A stretch of 64,000 nucleotides of DNA, taken from NCBI GenBank assembly GCA_002426795.1, contig DINQ01000016.1, forward strand, positions 201,475 to 265,474, read 5' to 3'. Source of the DNA: Bacteroidales bacterium UBA5536 (GTDB taxonomy: Bacteria > Bacteroidota > Bacteroidia > Bacteroidales > F082). Below the pieces are notes generated by a model. The model was given only the letters and a program-made list of their open reading frames with translations. It did not search any database and was not told the DNA's origin. The translations under genes and the position numbers were made by a program. Of the stretch, positions 55,686 through 63,873 are shown in pieces (within the stretch, counting starts at the first letter, position 1; each line of letters starts with the position of its first letter).

Positions 55686-55689
55686 TCTC

Positions 55690-55787
55690 GGTTGGTTGTT
55701 TTATTAGTTCGAATCAAATGCCCCTGAGGTGCACGCCGTTTTTGTTGTTTTTTACGGGTGCCAAATTCTCAGGGGCATCCTTTTTTG
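55690..55787 (+). ncRNA. Candidate structured small RNA, copy 2
   Basis: Same plan as copy 1, with the same 28-base distance from GGTTGG to the stem. Outer stem ATGCCCCTGAG (55718-55728) with CTCAGGGGCAT (55768-55778). Inner stem GCACGCCGT (55731-55739) with ACGGGTGC (55754-55761), one bulged base. The loop TTTTGTTGTTTTTT is like copy 1. It is followed by CCTTTTTTG, the best terminator tract of the three. The stem sequences differ from copy 1, but pairing is preserved. Confidence 0.7.
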
Positions 55788-55844
55788 TCAGTTTCCAAAT
55801 CGAATTCCTGCCAAAAACCTAAGCTTTTATTTTCAAAATAGTTG

Positions 55845-55882
55845 GTAACCGTTTACTTTTTTCTTGTAACCGTTTACTTTTT
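55845..55882 (+). repeat. Two direct repeats of GTAACCGTTTACTTTTT upstream of copy 3
   Basis: Identical 17-bp repeats at 55845-55861 and 55866-55882, period 21 bp (two helical turns), with a weak third GTAA at 55887. The core GTAACCGTTTAC is a near-palindrome of the kind bound by LacI-family repressors. It lies 29-67 bases before the -7 box of copy 3, so it is a candidate operator; only copy 3 has it. Confidence 0.6.
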
Positions 55883-55911
55883 GGTGGTAAATGGTGAATT
55901 TCTCATTTCGG

Positions 55912-55919
55912 TATATTTG
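55912..55919 (+). promoter_or_regulatory. -7 promoter element of RNA-like copy 3 (TATATTTG)
   Basis: Exact TAnnTTTG, 10 bases before the conserved GGTTGGTTG block of copy 3 and just downstream of two direct repeats. Confidence 0.6.
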
Positions 55920-55923
55920 CATT

Positions 55924-56030
55924 CAAATTGGTTGGTTGTTTTATAAGTTCGAACTTTATGCCCTTGAGGTGTGTGTTGATTTTAGTTGTTTTATCTACAC
56001 ACTTATTCCTCAAGGGCATTCCTCTTTTAT
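55924..56030 (+). ncRNA. Candidate structured small RNA, copy 3
   Basis: GGTTGGTTG at 55930-55938, AAGTTCGAACTT palindrome, outer stem ATGCCCTTGAGG (55958-55969) with CCTCAAGGGCAT (56008-56019), inner stem GTGTGTTGAT (55971-55980) with ATCTACACAC (55993-56002, one mismatch) and loop TTTAGTTGTTTT. It is followed by TCCTCTTTTATG as in copy 1. Relative to copies 1 and 2, both variable outer-stem positions change on both arms so that pairing is kept. Confidence 0.7.
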
Positions 56031-56119
56031 GTACTTTATCATTTGTTTTATCATCTCAAAAGAGCGCGTAAATTCATTTTGAGCAACAGGATTTTAAGTA
56101 AAAAGATGGATTTTATCCT

Positions 56120-56127
56120 TACTTTTG
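56120..56127 (+). promoter_or_regulatory. -7 promoter element of the transketolase operon (TACTTTTG)
   Basis: Exact TAnnTTTG, 53 bases before the ATG at 56181. The transketolase genes therefore have a promoter separate from the RNA-like copies upstream. Confidence 0.6.
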
Positions 56128-56180
56128 CGCCACCTATTGGAGGATGAGAAACATCCTTTTGGATCAATTAATTTTAGCTT

Positions 56181-57026
56181 ATGCGTGATATTCAGCAACT
56201 CGAAAATCTGGCAACGCAAATCCGTCGCGATATTGTCAGAATGGTGCATGCTTGTCAATCGGGCCATCCTGGTGGTTCGTTGGGCTGTGCCGATTTTTTG
56301 ACAGCACTCTATTTTAACCAAATGAAAGTAAATCCCACAGCTTTTTCCATGGACGGAAAGGGCGAAGATTTATTTTTTCTGTCGAATGGCCATATCAGCC
56401 CGGTTTTTTATAGCGTTTTGGCACGCAGAGGATATTTCGAAGTAAAAGAGCTGGCAACCTTCCGAAGGATACACTCGCGTCTGCAGGGACATCCGGCTAC
56501 GCTCGAAAAGCTGCCGGGTATTCGTGTGGCAAGTGGCTCTTTGGGTCAGGGTTTGTCGGTGGCCATTGGTGCCGCACAGGCCAAAAAGTTGAATGGAGAT
56601 GATCGCCTGGTTTATGTATTGATGGGAGACGGAGAGCAGCAGGAAGGACAAATCTGGGAGGCTGCCTTATATGCCGGGGCGAAGAAAATCGACAATTTGA
56701 TTGCAGTAATTGATTACAACGGAAAGCAAATAGACGGGCCTGTTGACCAGGTTGTTTCTTTGGGCGATTTGCAGGCAAAGTATGAATCCTTTGGATGGAA
56801 AGTTACCCGTTTCAACGGTAACAACATGGCAGAAGTGGTGAAGACCCTTGATATCGCGCTCCAGCAGGCAAATCAGCAGATACCGCAGCTATTGCTGATG
56901 GAAACAGAGATGGGCCAGGGTGTCGACTTTATGATGGGAACACACAAATGGCACGGTGTAGCTCCAAATGATGAGCAGCTGGAAAAAGCCCTGGCACAAC
57001 TGCCGGAAACAATTGGCGATTATTAA
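56181..57026 (+). CDS. Transketolase, N-terminal (ThDP-binding) subunit
   Basis: 281 residues. Transfers two-carbon ketol units in the non-oxidative pentose phosphate pathway. ThDP/substrate residues are visible: SGHPGGSLGCADFL, LSNGHISPVFYSVL, VASGSLGQGLSVAIGAA, and the ThDP motif MGDGEQQEGQIWEAA ending in NLIAVIDYNGKQIDG. Full-length transketolase is ~660 residues; here the two halves are separate genes, a known arrangement. The C-terminal subunit follows 25 bases later. Confidence 0.96.
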   Translation: MRDIQQLENLATQIRRDIVRMVHACQSGHPGGSLGCADFLTALYFNQMKVNPTAFSMDGKGEDLFFLSNGHISPVFYSVLARRGYFEVKELATFRRIHSRLQGHPATLEKLPGIRVASGSLGQGLSVAIGAAQAKKLNGDDRLVYVLMGDGEQQEGQIWEAALYAGAKKIDNLIAVIDYNGKQIDGPVDQVVSLGDLQAKYESFGWKVTRFNGNNMAEVVKTLDIALQQANQQIPQLLLMETEMGQGVDFMMGTHKWHGVAPNDEQLEKALAQLPETIGDY

Positions 57027-57051
57027 TCTCATCCCTCAAACTTTGATAAAA

Positions 57052-58002
57052 ATGGACTTTACAATACAGAATTATAAAGATACACGTTCCGGTTTTGGGG
57101 ATGGACTTGCCGAACTCGGCAAGAAAAATGAAAAAGTTGTTGCTTTGTGTGCCGACCTCACTGGTTCACTCAAAATGGATGCCTTTGCCAGAGAATTCCC
57201 TGACAGGTTTTTTCAAACAGGGATTTCCGAAGCCAATATGATTGGTATGGCCGCCGGTTTGACCATTGGCGGCTTCATTCCGTTTACAGGAACTTTTGCC
57301 AATTTTTCGACTGGCCGTGTTTATGATCAGATCAGGCAATCGGTAGCCTATTCGGGAAAAAACGTCAAGATTTGTGCATCGCATGCGGGTGTTACCCTGG
57401 GCGAAGACGGAGCTACGCATCAGATTCTGGAAGACATCGGTATGATGAAAATGTTGCCGGGCATGACGGTGATTGTGCCTTGCGATTACAACCAGACCAA
57501 AGCAGCTGTGAAAGCAGTTGCCTTGCACGAAGGGCCTGTTTACCTGCGGTTTGGAAGGCCAAAAGTGCCCAACTTTACACCTGCAGATCAAAAATTGGTT
57601 ATTGGGAAAGCTATTTTGATGAAAGAGGGAACAGACGTTTCCATCTTCGCGACTGGCCATCTGGTTTGGAAAGCAGTAGAGGCGCTCTCAATTCTTGCTG
57701 AACTGGGCATCAATGCCGAGTTGATCAATGTTCACACCATCAAACCACTGGATGAGGAAGCGGTACTTCAATCAGTTCGTAAAACGGCCTGTGTTGTGAC
57801 TGCCGAAGAGCACCAGCGCAATGGCGGTCTTGGCGACAGCATTGCCCAACTGTTGGCGCTGAAGATGCCCCGGCCCGTTGAAATGGTTGCTGTGAACGAC
57901 AGCTTTGGACAAAGCGGCACTCCTGAACAACTACTGACTGAATATCATTTGGATACGATGGATATTGTTGAAGCAGCCAAAAGGGCTGTTGCACGCAAGT
58001 AA
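57052..58002 (+). CDS. Transketolase, C-terminal (pyrimidine-binding) subunit
   Basis: 316 residues, with the transketolase Pyr domain (ADLTGSLKMDAFAREFPDRF, FQTGISEANMIGMAAGLTIG, GEDGATHQILEDIGMM) and the C-terminal Rossmann-like domain (GHLVWKAVEALSILAELG, VVTAEEHQRNGGLGD). Pairs with the preceding subunit to form the active enzyme. The frame is open further upstream, but ATG 57052 fits the family start. Confidence 0.96.
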   Translation: MDFTIQNYKDTRSGFGDGLAELGKKNEKVVALCADLTGSLKMDAFAREFPDRFFQTGISEANMIGMAAGLTIGGFIPFTGTFANFSTGRVYDQIRQSVAYSGKNVKICASHAGVTLGEDGATHQILEDIGMMKMLPGMTVIVPCDYNQTKAAVKAVALHEGPVYLRFGRPKVPNFTPADQKLVIGKAILMKEGTDVSIFATGHLVWKAVEALSILAELGINAELINVHTIKPLDEEAVLQSVRKTACVVTAEEHQRNGGLGDSIAQLLALKMPRPVEMVAVNDSFGQSGTPEQLLTEYHLDTMDIVEAAKRAVARK

Positions 58003-58032
58003 TCGGTAATAAACGGCTAATCTGAGACCATC

Positions 58033-58548
58033 ATGTACGACCGTATCTATTTTGTCGGGTATATGGGGGCGGGCAAAACCACGCAATCGCGCAAGCTTGC
58101 ACGCATGCTCAACTGGGATTGGATCGATCTGGATGAAGTGTTTGAGGAGCGTTATAAAATTTCTATCTCCAACTTTTTTAAGAAATACGACGAAAATCTT
58201 TTCAGGAAGCTCGAGAGCCAGTTGCTGAAAGAAACAAACCGTTTGCAAAACACGGTGATTGCAACCGGCGGCGGATTACCCTGTTACTACGACAACATGG
58301 CCTGGATGCTCGAACATGGCCTCACGATCTATTTACGCATCAGCGTCGAAGCAGCCGTGAGCCGATTGCTGGCGTCGAAAAAAAAACGTCCTGTGATTCA
58401 AAATAAAAGTCAGGAAGAATTAAATGACTTTATCAAAAGTCATATGCGGCAGCGCAACATCTATTATACGCAGGCCAGGCTCATTGTCAAGGCCGAATCA
58501 TTTGAGCCGCAGGAATTGCTTCAGAAAGTAAAACCCTATCTACACTAG
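58033..58548 (+). CDS. aroK: Shikimate kinase
   Basis: 171 residues. Phosphorylates shikimate in aromatic amino-acid synthesis. Walker A GYMGAGKTT at ~9-17, the shikimate/Mg-binding IDLDEVFEERY, the ATGGG motif (ATGGGLPC) and the lid KKRPVIQNKSQEEL are present. It starts 30 bases after transketolase, which makes its substrate precursor erythrose 4-phosphate, so the operon links the pentose pathway to the aromatic branch. Confidence 0.95.
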   Translation: MYDRIYFVGYMGAGKTTQSRKLARMLNWDWIDLDEVFEERYKISISNFFKKYDENLFRKLESQLLKETNRLQNTVIATGGGLPCYYDNMAWMLEHGLTIYLRISVEAAVSRLLASKKKRPVIQNKSQEELNDFIKSHMRQRNIYYTQARLIVKAESFEPQELLQKVKPYLH

Positions 58549-58561
58549 ACTGAGCGAAGAT

Positions 58562-59995
58562 TTACGCCTCTCTCAGGTGAAGCAGCACAATATTTTCGAC
58601 ATGTTGGGTATGAGGAAACATATCAACCGGTTGCACAGCGACAACTTCATATTTAGAATCAAGTAGTTGCAAATCGCGGGCCTGCGTGGCTGGGTTGCAG
58701 CTGATATACACGATTTTTCGGGGCAGCATTTCCAAAATCTGACGAACCACTTTTTCGTGCATGCCTGCTCTGGGCGGGTCGGTGACGATCAGGTCAGGTT
58801 TGCCGTTTTCGGCCACAAAATCAGCATCCAGAATTTTTGCCATGTCGCCGGCAAAAAAGGAAGTGTTTTCGATCTTGTTTCTTTTGGCGTTGGATTCAGC
58901 GTCTCTGATTGCTTCCTCAACATACTCAATGCCAACTACATGCTTCACGAAACGGGCGAAATAGAGCGCGATGGTTCCGGTTCCCGTGTACAAGTCGTAA
59001 ACCAGTTCGTTACCCTGCACATCAGCAAGTTTGAATGCCTCATGATACAATCGCTCTGCCTGAGCCGCATTGGTCTGGTAAAACGAAACAGGTCCTACGC
59101 TGAACTCGAGGTCAGGGAAACCCGAAACGGGAGATTTCATGCTTTCAATCAAAAATGATTCGCCTTTGAAGCATTGGATCTCAAGATCGTTGATCACATC
59201 GTTTTTCTTGTCGTTTACCACATACATCAAAGAAGTGATTGTGCTAAACTGTTCGGCAATGGCTGGCAATAATCCGCTTGTAATGCGTTCATCCTCATGG
59301 CCTGTCACCAGAATAACCATGGTGTTGCCATTGGATGCCGTGCGAATAATCAGGTTTCGCAGCAGGCCCTGGTGCTCGCGTACATTGTAGAATGTGAGTT
59401 GGTTTTTTAAGCCATATTCGCGCACAAACAGCCTGATTTCGTTTGAAGGGTCTGCCTGCAAATAACACTGTTCAATGTCGAGGATGCGGTCGAACATGCC
59501 CGGCAGATGAAAACCAAGACCATAGAGATCAGCTTCTTCCTTGGTGCCGGAGGGAGCGCCGTCGGTCAGCCATTTGCGGTTCGAGAAGGTATATTCGAGC
59601 TTGTTTCGGTAATGGTAAATCTTTTCGGAGCCCAGGATGGGTCTGATTTCAGGATAAGCGATTTTTCCGATCCGGTCTAAATTGTCTTTGACCTGTTTCT
59701 GTTTGAAGTGAAGCTGCCATCTGTAATCCAGGTGCTGCCATTTACAACCGCCACACAAGCCGAAATGCGCGCAAACCGGCTCTGTTCGTTGTTCCGACTG
59801 TGTTTCGAAGCGGGTGATGCGGCCTTCGAGAAACTTTCGCTTCTTTTTGTAAACTTCTAAATCCACCACATCACCAGGGGCGCCAAAAGGCACGAAAACC
59901 ACCTTGCCCTCGGGCTTGGCAACGGCCATGCCTTCTGCGCCGGCGTCAACAATGGTCACATTTTCGTAAAGTTTCGATTTAGGTTTTGGCTTCAT
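58562..59995 (-). CDS. rlmD: 23S rRNA (uracil-5-)-methyltransferase, RlmD/RumA family
   Basis: 477 residues: N-terminal TRAM domain (ENVTIVDAGAEGMAVAK), Fe-S cysteines C75, C81, C84 (CAHFGLCGGCKWQ) and a fourth in DIEQCYLQ, and a SAM-methyltransferase domain (YDLYTGTGTIALYFA, VTDPPRAGMHEKV) with the catalytic Cys in VYISCNPATQARDL. A longer frame begins at ATG 60103, but an exact -7 box sits inside it (60080-60087), so I use ATG 59995. Target uracil (U1939 or U747) not certain. Confidence 0.93.
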   Translation of the reverse strand: MKPKPKSKLYENVTIVDAGAEGMAVAKPEGKVVFVPFGAPGDVVDLEVYKKKRKFLEGRITRFETQSEQRTEPVCAHFGLCGGCKWQHLDYRWQLHFKQKQVKDNLDRIGKIAYPEIRPILGSEKIYHYRNKLEYTFSNRKWLTDGAPSGTKEEADLYGLGFHLPGMFDRILDIEQCYLQADPSNEIRLFVREYGLKNQLTFYNVREHQGLLRNLIIRTASNGNTMVILVTGHEDERITSGLLPAIAEQFSTITSLMYVVNDKKNDVINDLEIQCFKGESFLIESMKSPVSGFPDLEFSVGPVSFYQTNAAQAERLYHEAFKLADVQGNELVYDLYTGTGTIALYFARFVKHVVGIEYVEEAIRDAESNAKRNKIENTSFFAGDMAKILDADFVAENGKPDLIVTDPPRAGMHEKVVRQILEMLPRKIVYISCNPATQARDLQLLDSKYEVVAVQPVDMFPHTQHVENIVLLHLREA

Positions 59996-60305
59996 GCTCT
60001 GTGCTTGGGTTTGGTCAGCAGATGATTTGGTTTGCTGTTGATGAGATTGATTTGCTTTTTTTATTCCATTAAAGGACGGCAAAAATACGAATATTTCCGG
60101 CATAGCATGTCCGGCCAGGATTGTGTTTCATCATCCATACCTGCTGCTTGTTTTCATTTGCAAATAATTTTGATTTCATAGGTCAATCCCAAAAATTTTC
60201 GGGAATCCATCAATTTTCATTCACAGTGACTATGATCATACTCTCCTGGATATTTCATTCCGTGAGATTGTTTAACTTAGTGCTGTTGTTTTATACCTGC
60301 ATGCC
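59996..60305. other. 310-bp intergenic region between rlmD and nnr
   Basis: Divergent intergenic region. It holds the rlmD -7 box at 60080-60087. A 62-codon plus-strand frame at 60121-60309 has a hydrophobic, cysteine-containing translation with no family resemblance and overlaps the nnr start, so I do not call it. No clear nnr promoter or terminator is visible. Confidence 0.6.
60080..60087 (-). promoter_or_regulatory. -7 promoter element of rlmD (TATTTTTG)
   Basis: Exact TAnnTTTG on the minus strand, 84 bases before the ATG at 59995. It decides for the shorter RlmD start. Confidence 0.6.
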
Positions 60306-61826
60306 ATGAAAATTCTTTCAACAGATCAGATTCGTCTGGCCGATCAATATACCATCGAAAATGAACCCATCGCTTCCATTGACCTGATGGAACGCGCCGC
60401 CACTGAGCTTTTTGGCTGGATCAGGCAAAGGTTGAACCCTGACAGTCGGGTCATGATTTTTGCCGGAATGGGAAACAACGGGGGCGACGGGCTTGCATTG
60501 GCCAGGTTGCTCTTTGAGCAGGGGCATCAGTCGACGGTTTATTTGGTGAAGTACACTTCGAACATGAGTGCTGATTGCGCCGAAAATCTTTCGCGCCTGC
60601 AGGAATACACCACGGTGAAAGTGCACGAGATACTGAGTGAGGAGGATTTTCCGGAAATAGGAAACCACAGCATCGTGGTTGATGCCATTTTCGGTTCGGG
60701 GCTCAACAAGGCGGTGTCGGGCTTTACTGCTGAACTGATTCGGTGGATCAACGATGCCGATCCGCTGGTGATTGCCATCGACATTCCATCTGGTCTTTTC
60801 GCTGATCAACCGCTGAAAAGTCCCAAAGATCAAGTAATTCACGCAGATTATACCCTGACTTTTCAATTGCCAAAGCTGGCCTTTCTGTTGCCCGAAAACG
60901 ACTTGTTTGTTGGCCGTTGGGAGGTGCTGCCGATCGGACTTCATCCTGATTTCATCAACCAGACTGAAACAGAAAACCAACTCATATTGCCAGAGCAGGC
61001 GAGGGGCTTGCTGCGCAACCGGCCAAAATTCTCGCACAAGGGCACTTATGGTCATGCTTTGTTGATTGCGGGTTCCGAAACCAAAACCGGTGCTGCTATT
61101 TTGGCTTCGAGGGCTTGCCTGCGCGCAGGTGCCGGTTTGCTGCATGTGCATCTTCCGGCGGCATCAGTTGTTCCGATGCAAACGGCCTTTCCCGAAGCCA
61201 TGATCAGCCGAGATGCTTCAAAAAGCTGTTTTTCGCGCCTGCCCGACCTGTCACCTTACCAGGCGGTGGGTGTTGGTCCGGGATTGGGCACGGACACTTC
61301 TACGGCAGCCGCGCTCAAGCTTTTGATACAGGAATGCAAAGTGCCGATGGTTTTTGATGCTGATGCCCTCAACCTGTTGGCCGAGAACAAAACCTGGCTG
61401 GCCTTTTTGCCGCCCAACACCATCCTGACTCCCCATCCAAAAGAGTTTGAACGACTGACTTCAGCTTTCGACAATGGTTTTGAGCGACTCGGGCTGCAAC
61501 GAAAGCTGGCCATGCGTCACAAAATTATTGTGCTTGTCAAAGGCGCACACACCACCATTTGCCTTCCAGACGGAAAATGCTATTTCAACACCACCGGAAA
61601 TCCCGGGATGGCGACTGCCGGAAGCGGTGATGTGCTTACGGGCATCATTCTTGGGTTGCTCGCACAAGGCTATTCGCCGGCCAAAGCAGCTTTGCTGGGT
61701 GTTTACCTGCACGGTTTGGCAGGCGATCTGGCCGCTGAAAAATCAGGAATGGAAAGTCTGATTGCCAGCGATATCATCGCACAGCTCGGGCAGGCGTTCA
61801 ATTACCTCAGAAGTGGTACAAAATAA
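60306..61826 (+). CDS. nnr: Bifunctional NAD(P)H-hydrate epimerase / ADP-dependent dehydratase
   Basis: 506 residues. Repairs hydrated NAD(P)H. The N-terminal YjeF_N epimerase half (~1-215) has ASIDLMERAA, IFAGMGNNGGDGLALARLL and VVDAIFGSGL. The C-terminal ribokinase-like YjeF_C half (~225-506) has SHKGTYGHALLIAGS, GVGPGLGTD, VFDADALNLLAE, LTPHPKEFERL and the catalytic GNPGMATAGSGDVLTGI. Both halves look intact. Convergent with parE, 5-base gap. Confidence 0.96.
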   Translation: MKILSTDQIRLADQYTIENEPIASIDLMERAATELFGWIRQRLNPDSRVMIFAGMGNNGGDGLALARLLFEQGHQSTVYLVKYTSNMSADCAENLSRLQEYTTVKVHEILSEEDFPEIGNHSIVVDAIFGSGLNKAVSGFTAELIRWINDADPLVIAIDIPSGLFADQPLKSPKDQVIHADYTLTFQLPKLAFLLPENDLFVGRWEVLPIGLHPDFINQTETENQLILPEQARGLLRNRPKFSHKGTYGHALLIAGSETKTGAAILASRACLRAGAGLLHVHLPAASVVPMQTAFPEAMISRDASKSCFSRLPDLSPYQAVGVGPGLGTDTSTAAALKLLIQECKVPMVFDADALNLLAENKTWLAFLPPNTILTPHPKEFERLTSAFDNGFERLGLQRKLAMRHKIIVLVKGAHTTICLPDGKCYFNTTGNPGMATAGSGDVLTGIILGLLAQGYSPAKAALLGVYLHGLAGDLAAEKSGMESLIASDIIAQLGQAFNYLRSGTK

Positions 61827-61831
61827 GTTGA

Positions 61832-63691
61832 TCAGGCGCTGATCTTGTCTTCGGTCAGTTCATCTTCCTGACGCAGGTTGTTGATGATAAACTGCTGACG
61901 TTCAGGTGTGTTTTTGCCCATGTAGAAATTCAACACCTCGTTGATCGAGAGGTCACGTTTCAAAATAACGGGTTCAAGACGCATATTGGGGCCGATGAAA
62001 AACCTGAATTCGTCAGGAGAAATTTCACCCAGTCCTTTGAATCGGGTAATCTCAGGATTGGTGCCCAGCTTTCTGATGGCATTTACCCTTTCTTCGTCAG
62101 AGTAACAATAAATGGTTTCTTTTTTGTTTCTGACCCTGAAGAGTGGTGTTTGCAGGATGTACAGGTGTCCGCTGCGCACCAGATCGGGATAAAACTGCAG
62201 GAAAAAGGTGAGGAGGAGCAAACGGATGTGCATACCATCGACATCGGCGTCGGTGGCAATCACAATGTTGTTGTAGCGCAGGTTTTCGAGCGAATCGTCG
62301 ATGTTCAGGGCCGCCTGCATCAGGTTAAATTCCTCGTTTTCGTAAACGATCTTCTTGCTCAGGCCAAAGCAGTTGAGCGGTTTACCTTTCAGGCTGAATA
62401 CGGCCTGAGTTTGCACATCGCGGCTTTTGGTGATGCTTCCCGATGCAGAATCGCCCTCGGTGATGAAGAGCGTGGTTTCGAGCCGTTTTTCGTGATTGGT
62501 GTTGAAATGGATCCGGCAATCGCGCAGTTTTTTGTTGTGCAGACTGGCTTTTTTCACGCTCTCGCGTGCCAGCTTCTTGATGTTGGCCATGTCTTTGCGC
62601 TCACGTTCGCTCTGCATGATCTTACGCTGCAGGGCTTCAGCCGTTTCCGGATTGATGTGCAGGTAATTGTCGAGGTGCTTCTTGATGATATCGCTGATGA
62701 AATTCCTGACGGATTGTCCGCCCGGCTCGATATGCTGCGATCCCAGTTTTGTTTTGGTTTGCGATTCGAAAACAGGTTCCTGAATCTTGATGCTGATGGC
62801 TGCTATGAAGGAGGTGCGGATGTCGGAAGTGTCGTAGTCTTTTCCGTAGAACTCCCTGATTGTTTTGACAATGGCTTCGCGGAAAGCGTTTTGGTGTGTG
62901 CCGCCCTGCGTGGTGTGCTGTCCGTTGACAAACGAATAGTATTCCTCGCTGTAGGAATTGTTCGAATGCGTGAAAGCGCACTCAAAATCCTCTTCGCGGA
63001 TATGCACGATGGGATAAACCATGCTCTCGGGACCGGCGATATTGCGTTCGAGCAGATCGAGCAAACCGTTTTTGGCAAAGAATTTCTGTCCGTTGAAAAC
63101 GATGGTCAGGCCATTGTTGAGGAAGACATAATTCCACAGCATTTCCTCGATGTATTCGTGGAGGTAGCGGTATTTGCCAAAGATTTCCTCGTCGGGCACA
63201 AAGCTGATGGTGGTGCCGGGTCTTCCGTCGCTGTCAGCAAGCGGATGGTCGGCCACGATTTCGCCTTTGCGGTATTCGACCACCTTGGTTTTGCCTTCGC
63301 GGATCGATTGCGCCATGAAATAGGACGACATGGCGTTTACGGCTTTGGAGCCAACACCGTTGAGCCCCACAGCTTTTTTAAACACCTTCGAGTCGTATTT
63401 GGCTCCCGTATTGATCTTGCTCACACAATCGATGACCTTTCCGAGGGGCATGCCACGTCCGTAATCGCGCACGGTGACAAGGCTTTCCTGTATGGTGACT
63501 TCAATGGTTTTTCCGTTGCCCATCACATATTCATCGATGCTGTTGTCGATGATTTCTTTCAACAAAACATAGATTCCATCGTCGTGTGAGGTTCCATCTC
63601 CCAGTTTCCCGATATACATCCCTGGCCTGAGCCTGATATGCTCCTTCCAATCGAGCGTCCTGATGCTATCGTCGGTATAATTTTCTGACAT
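61832..63691 (-). CDS. parE: DNA topoisomerase IV subunit B
   Basis: 619-residue type IIA topoisomerase ATPase/TOPRIM subunit: Bergerat ATP fold (EIIDNSIDEYVMG, VRDYGRGMP, GLNGVGSKAVNA), transducer domain with QTKTKLGS, and the TOPRIM residues FITEGDSASG and DADVDGMHIRLLLL. Its length and the short KPLNCFGLS-type region fit the Bacteroidota ParE rather than GyrB. The parC partner is not within the sequence that follows, at 58-61.8 kb. An exact -7 box lies 19 bases upstream. Confidence 0.94.
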   Translation of the reverse strand: MSENYTDDSIRTLDWKEHIRLRPGMYIGKLGDGTSHDDGIYVLLKEIIDNSIDEYVMGNGKTIEVTIQESLVTVRDYGRGMPLGKVIDCVSKINTGAKYDSKVFKKAVGLNGVGSKAVNAMSSYFMAQSIREGKTKVVEYRKGEIVADHPLADSDGRPGTTISFVPDEEIFGKYRYLHEYIEEMLWNYVFLNNGLTIVFNGQKFFAKNGLLDLLERNIAGPESMVYPIVHIREEDFECAFTHSNNSYSEEYYSFVNGQHTTQGGTHQNAFREAIVKTIREFYGKDYDTSDIRTSFIAAISIKIQEPVFESQTKTKLGSQHIEPGGQSVRNFISDIIKKHLDNYLHINPETAEALQRKIMQSERERKDMANIKKLARESVKKASLHNKKLRDCRIHFNTNHEKRLETTLFITEGDSASGSITKSRDVQTQAVFSLKGKPLNCFGLSKKIVYENEEFNLMQAALNIDDSLENLRYNNIVIATDADVDGMHIRLLLLTFFLQFYPDLVRSGHLYILQTPLFRVRNKKETIYCYSDEERVNAIRKLGTNPEITRFKGLGEISPDEFRFFIGPNMRLEPVILKRDLSINEVLNFYMGKNTPERQQFIINNLRQEDELTEDKISA

Positions 63692-63710
63692 CTTAAGCGG
63701 TAGTTTGGCG

Positions 63711-63718
63711 CAAAATTA
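63711..63718 (-). promoter_or_regulatory. -7 promoter element of parE (TAATTTTG)
   Basis: Exact TAnnTTTG on the minus strand, 19 bases before the ATG at 63691. Confidence 0.6.
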
Positions 63719-63873
63719 CCTATTTTTCTGTCATGTTTGGGGTGGTAAGCCGATGAACTATCAACAATCGGTTGGGGATTTCCCCGGGTCTGAAATTCAT
63801 TTGCCGGAAGGGACATTACCATTACCTTAGGCCACGAATTTCTTTGCTAGTAGAGCAAACCCACACTGAAATT

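Noticed and set aside
55381..56035. CRISPR array or integron attC array
   Set aside because: Units are ~100 nt with internal variable stems, 240-273 nt apart and individually preceded by promoter boxes. There are no short identical repeats with spacers, no cas genes, no integrase and no cassette genes.
55387..56082. Two small similar open frames sharing IGWLF-KFEL residues in the RNA-like region
   Set aside because: Their similarity comes from the repeated DNA. In copy 2 the same frame contains a TAG stop, and the variation preserves base pairing rather than codons.
60121..60309. 62-codon plus-strand frame before nnr
   Set aside because: Low-complexity hydrophobic translation, overlap with the nnr start and no family match; probably non-coding.
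62150..63589. 479-codon open frame on the plus strand
   Set aside because: It lies fully antisense to parE, whose ATPase and TOPRIM motifs are intact. The translation has no recognisable domain and is best explained by codon bias of parE.
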